From the NCBI GenBank assembly GCA_944333375.1, contig CALVKX010000027.1, forward strand, positions 1-14,482: a stretch of DNA of 14,482 nt, written 5' to 3'. Position numbers and translations under genes: made by a program. Numbering within the stretch: the first letter of the stretch is position 1; every line of letters starts with the position of its first letter. Shown here piece by piece: positions 12,546 to 14,482 of this stretch. The notes under the pieces were generated by a model that worked only from the letters and a program-made list of their open reading frames with translations, did no database searches and had not been told where the DNA came from. Origin of the DNA: an uncultured Eubacteriales bacterium (GTDB lineage Bacteria > Bacillota_A > Clostridia > Christensenellales > Aristaeellaceae).

Positions 12546-13343
12546 ATGGGTGAATGGAACGCCGCGTCTTTGCTCCCCCAGATCGTCTCCGTCGCCCGCG
12601 GGGCCGCGGAGCTGCTCCTCCATCCTGCGCATGTGGACACGCACCGCAAGGAGGGCCACGCCAACTTTGTGACCAACGTCGATCTTGCGGTCCAACGCCG
12701 GCTGGAGGCGGCCCTGTCCGCGCTCCTGCCGGAGTCGGTGTTCATCGGCGAGGAGAAGGAAAATCGCACCCTCGACGAGCGGCCCACCTGGATCGTCGAT
12801 CCCATCGACGGCACCACCAACTTCATGCGCGGCCGCGACTACTCGGCGATCTCCATCGCGCTTCTCAGGGACGCGCTGCCCGTGGCCGCCTGCGTCTATC
12901 AGCCCTTCCGCGACGAAGCGTTCACCGCCTCCCGGGGCGGCGGCGCGTTTTTAAACGGCCAGCCCATGCACGTGTCCGACGTGCCGCTACAAGACGCGCT
13001 GGTCGGCTTTGGCACCTCGCCCTACAACGCCTCTTTGGCGCAGGCCAGCATGGACACGGCGCTTCGCTTCCTGCAAAGCGCCGCCGACATCCGCCGGACC
13101 GGCTCGGCCGCGCTGGACCTGGCCGAGGTCGCCTGCGGCCGTCAGGACGTGTTCTTTGAATGGGTCCTCTCGCCCTGGGACTTCGCCGCGGGAGCGCTTC
13201 TCGTGGAGGAGGCGGGCGGCGTATTCCGAACCCCGCCGTTTGAAAAGGCGCAGTTCGCAAGCCCGGTCGCTGTGCTCGCCTCCAACCGGCGCTGCGCGCA
13301 GGAGGCGCTTTCCCTCTTCACCCGCACGGCGGCCGGCGATTGA
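12546..13343 (+). CDS. Inositol monophosphatase family phosphatase
   Basis: A 265-residue Mg-dependent, lithium-sensitive-type phosphatase, normal length for the family. The metal-binding motifs are intact: IGEE (67-70), WIVDPIDGTTNF (82-93), and SPWDFAAGALLVEEAGG (209-225, with Asp212). RRTGSAALDLA (183-193) is the usual substrate-loop region. Family members act on inositol-1-phosphate, 3'-phosphoadenosine 5'-phosphate, fructose-1,6-bisphosphate or histidinol phosphate; the sequence does not decide between them. GGGAGGG lies inside the end of the ATP-grasp gene and only three bases separate the stop and start, so it is translationally coupled to that ligase. This suggests removal of a phosphate from a precursor or product of the same pathway. 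No clear terminator follows, but a new promoter begins just after it. Confidence 0.93.
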   Translation: MGEWNAASLLPQIVSVARGAAELLLHPAHVDTHRKEGHANFVTNVDLAVQRRLEAALSALLPESVFIGEEKENRTLDERPTWIVDPIDGTTNFMRGRDYSAISIALLRDALPVAACVYQPFRDEAFTASRGGGAFLNGQPMHVSDVPLQDALVGFGTSPYNASLAQASMDTALRFLQSAADIRRTGSAALDLAEVACGRQDVFFEWVLSPWDFAAGALLVEEAGGVFRTPPFEKAQFASPVAVLASNRRCAQEALSLFTRTAAGD

Positions 13344-13355
13344 CCGCCCTGCCTA

Positions 13356-13385
13356 TTGATTATTCGGTCTTTTCCAGCGTATAAT
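13356..13385 (+). promoter_or_regulatory. Promoter for murC
   Basis: TTGATT (13356-13361) and a perfect TATAAT (13380-13385) are 18 bp apart. The start near 13392 gives a leader of about 48 bases. That leader contains a 6-bp inverted repeat GGCGCG/CGCGCC (13405-13410, 13423-13428) with a T-rich loop just ahead of the ribosome binding site. Whether this hairpin affects expression is unknown. Confidence 0.7.
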
Positions 13386-13428
13386 ATCGTTGGTTTATTT
13401 TGTGGGCGCGTTTTTTCATGGGCGCGCC

Positions 13429-13433
13429 GGAGG
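13429..13433 (+). promoter_or_regulatory. Ribosome binding site that favours the murC GTG start
   Basis: GGAGG lies 6 bases before the GTG at 13440. The in-frame ATG at 13449 has only AGAAGG directly against it, which leaves no spacing, so GTG is the more likely start. Confidence 0.6.
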
Positions 13434-13439
13434 AAACGG

Positions 13440-14482
13440 GTGAGAAGGATGACCGTACCCCATATCCGGGATTATCAGGGCAAGCGCATCCACATGATCG
13501 GCATCGGCGGCTCCAGCATGAGCGGGCTTGCGCAGATGCTTTTGGAAAAAGGCTATGTCGTGTCCGGCTCGGACAATCTGGAAACCTACACAACCCGCCA
13601 CCTGCGGGACGATCTGCACATTCCCGTCATCATCGGGCACGACGCGCGCAACGTGCACGGCGCGGACCTGGTGGTCTATACCATCGCCATTTTGCCCGAC
13701 AATCCCGAACGCGTGGAGATGGAGCGGCTGGGCCTGCCTTCCATCGAGCGCGCCACGCTGCTGGGCCAGCTGATGGAGGGCTTTGACACCGCCATCGGCG
13801 TGTGCGGCGCGCACGGAAAGACCACCACCACCTCCATGCTCTCCCAGGTGCTCATGGAATGTGGCATGGACCCCTCCATCCACATCGGCGGCTCCCTGGA
13901 CTTCATCGGCGGCAGCACCCGCATCGGAAGGAGCGGCATGTTTGTGGCCGAGGCGTGCGAGTTCAACGCCAGCTTTCTCCACCTGCGCCCCACCGTGGCC
14001 GTGGTCCTCAACATCGACGCCGATCATCTGGACTTCTACCGCGACATCGACCACATCGAGGAAACCTTCGGCAAGTTTCTCGCCCTTCTGCCCCCGCATG
14101 GCACGGCCATCGGAAACGGCGATGATCCGCGCATCCGGCGCCTCTTTTCGGCGCTGTCCGTCCGTCGGCTCACCTTCGGCCTGGGAGCGGGGTGCGACTA
14201 CACGCCGGGCCGCCTGATCTATGACGAATTCGGCCACGCCAGCTTCGACCTGTGCTTCCGCGGCGAGTCCCTGGGGCACATCACCCTTGAGGTGCCCGGC
14301 GAGTTCCAGGTCTGCAACGCCCTGGCCGCCCTCGCCTGCGCCCACAGCCAGGGCGCGGACATGGCCATGGCCTGCCACGCCATGAACGAGTTCAAGGGGG
14401 CGCACCGCCGCTTTGAGCTGACCGGCGAGGTGGAGGGCGTCAAGCTCTACCACGACTACGGCCACAACCCCACCGAGATGCG
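13440..14482 (+). CDS. murC: UDP-N-acetylmuramate-L-alanine ligase MurC (3'-truncated by window)
   Basis: MurC adds L-alanine to UDP-N-acetylmuramic acid with ATP, the first step in building the peptidoglycan stem peptide, in the cytoplasm. The first 347 of about 450 residues are present. The N-terminal UDP-binding domain has MIGIGGSSMSGLA (19-31). The central ATPase domain has the P-loop GAHGKTTTT (123-131), EACEFNASFL (171-180) and NIDADHLDFY (191-200). The C-terminal domain begins at about 318 with FKGAHRRFE (318-326) and reaches YHDYGHNPTE (337-346). The first Asp of the usual D-D-Y-(A/G)-H-H-P motif is His338 and the second His is Asn343. The GTG at 13440 is chosen on its Shine-Dalgarno; the ATG at 13449 is the alternative. 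It has its own promoter, so it may not be strictly part of the preceding operon. Other mur or division genes are not in view. Confidence 0.95.
   Translation, partial: MRRMTVPHIRDYQGKRIHMIGIGGSSMSGLAQMLLEKGYVVSGSDNLETYTTRHLRDDLHIPVIIGHDARNVHGADLVVYTIAILPDNPERVEMERLGLPSIERATLLGQLMEGFDTAIGVCGAHGKTTTTSMLSQVLMECGMDPSIHIGGSLDFIGGSTRIGRSGMFVAEACEFNASFLHLRPTVAVVLNIDADHLDFYRDIDHIEETFGKFLALLPPHGTAIGNGDDPRIRRLFSALSVRRLTFGLGAGCDYTPGRLIYDEFGHASFDLCFRGESLGHITLEVPGEFQVCNALAALACAHSQGADMAMACHAMNEFKGAHRRFELTGEVEGVKLYHDYGHNPTEM

Noticed and set aside
10992..12695. Minus-strand 567-residue open frame opposite the ATP-grasp gene
   Set aside because: It spans several gene boundaries of the plus-strand operon and has no recognisable domain or start signal.
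1..14482. CRISPR arrays, insertion sequences, riboswitches
   Set aside because: No regularly spaced repeats, transposase motifs or recognisable riboswitch cores were seen; long leaders that could hold a riboswitch are absent.

Overview
The window looks like chromosomal DNA of a GC-rich member of the Bacillota, most likely a Clostridia-type anaerobe. This is inferred from the Shine-Dalgarno-led genes, the TTGACA/TATAAT-type promoters, the PadR + DUF2812 pair, a haem-free exported flavin reductase and the Clostridia-like MurC. There is no rRNA or other marker that fixes the taxon. No phage, transposase, CRISPR array or plasmid gene is visible, and no gene-free stretch exceeds 300 bases.

Layout. 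(i) 1-2127, plus strand: the tail of an unidentified gene and its terminator, then rfbA-rfbB (dTDP-glucose synthesis and 4,6-dehydration), closed by a hairpin. (ii) 2170-2352, plus strand: a tRNA-Val(GAC) with a perfect consensus promoter and its own terminator. (iii) 2403-3320, minus strand: a two-gene PadR regulator / DUF2812 membrane-protein operon whose promoter is built around two identical operator dyads. (iv) 3371-6608, minus strand: an operon encoding a DUF368 (PopT-type polyprenyl-phosphate translocase) protein, a tandem-repeat DUF1538 membrane protein and a tandem PII-like protein, with its own extended -10 promoter. (v) 6620-7468, minus strand: an AraC-type regulator with a GyrI-like ligand-binding domain. 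(vi) 7539-9562, minus strand: a secreted FMN-binding/fumarate-reductase-type flavoprotein with a clear promoter and a strong terminator. (vii) 9697-13343, plus strand: a four-gene operon of two different alpha/beta-hydrolase esterases, an ATP-grasp ligase and an inositol-monophosphatase-family enzyme. (viii) 13356-14482, plus strand: murC with its own promoter, cut by the window end.

How the parts fit. rfbAB, the DUF368 protein and murC all belong to envelope construction (activated sugar, lipid carrier recycling, peptidoglycan precursor). The flavoprotein fits anaerobic respiration with an external electron acceptor. Two parts have no established function: the DUF368-DUF1538-double PII operon, which looks like a membrane transport module with a nucleotide- or metabolite-sensing PII partner, and the esterase-esterase-ATP-grasp-IMPase operon, which looks like a small biosynthetic or conjugation pathway. 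These are the best places to look for undescribed biology. All functional calls come from reading motifs in the translated sequence; no database search was run.
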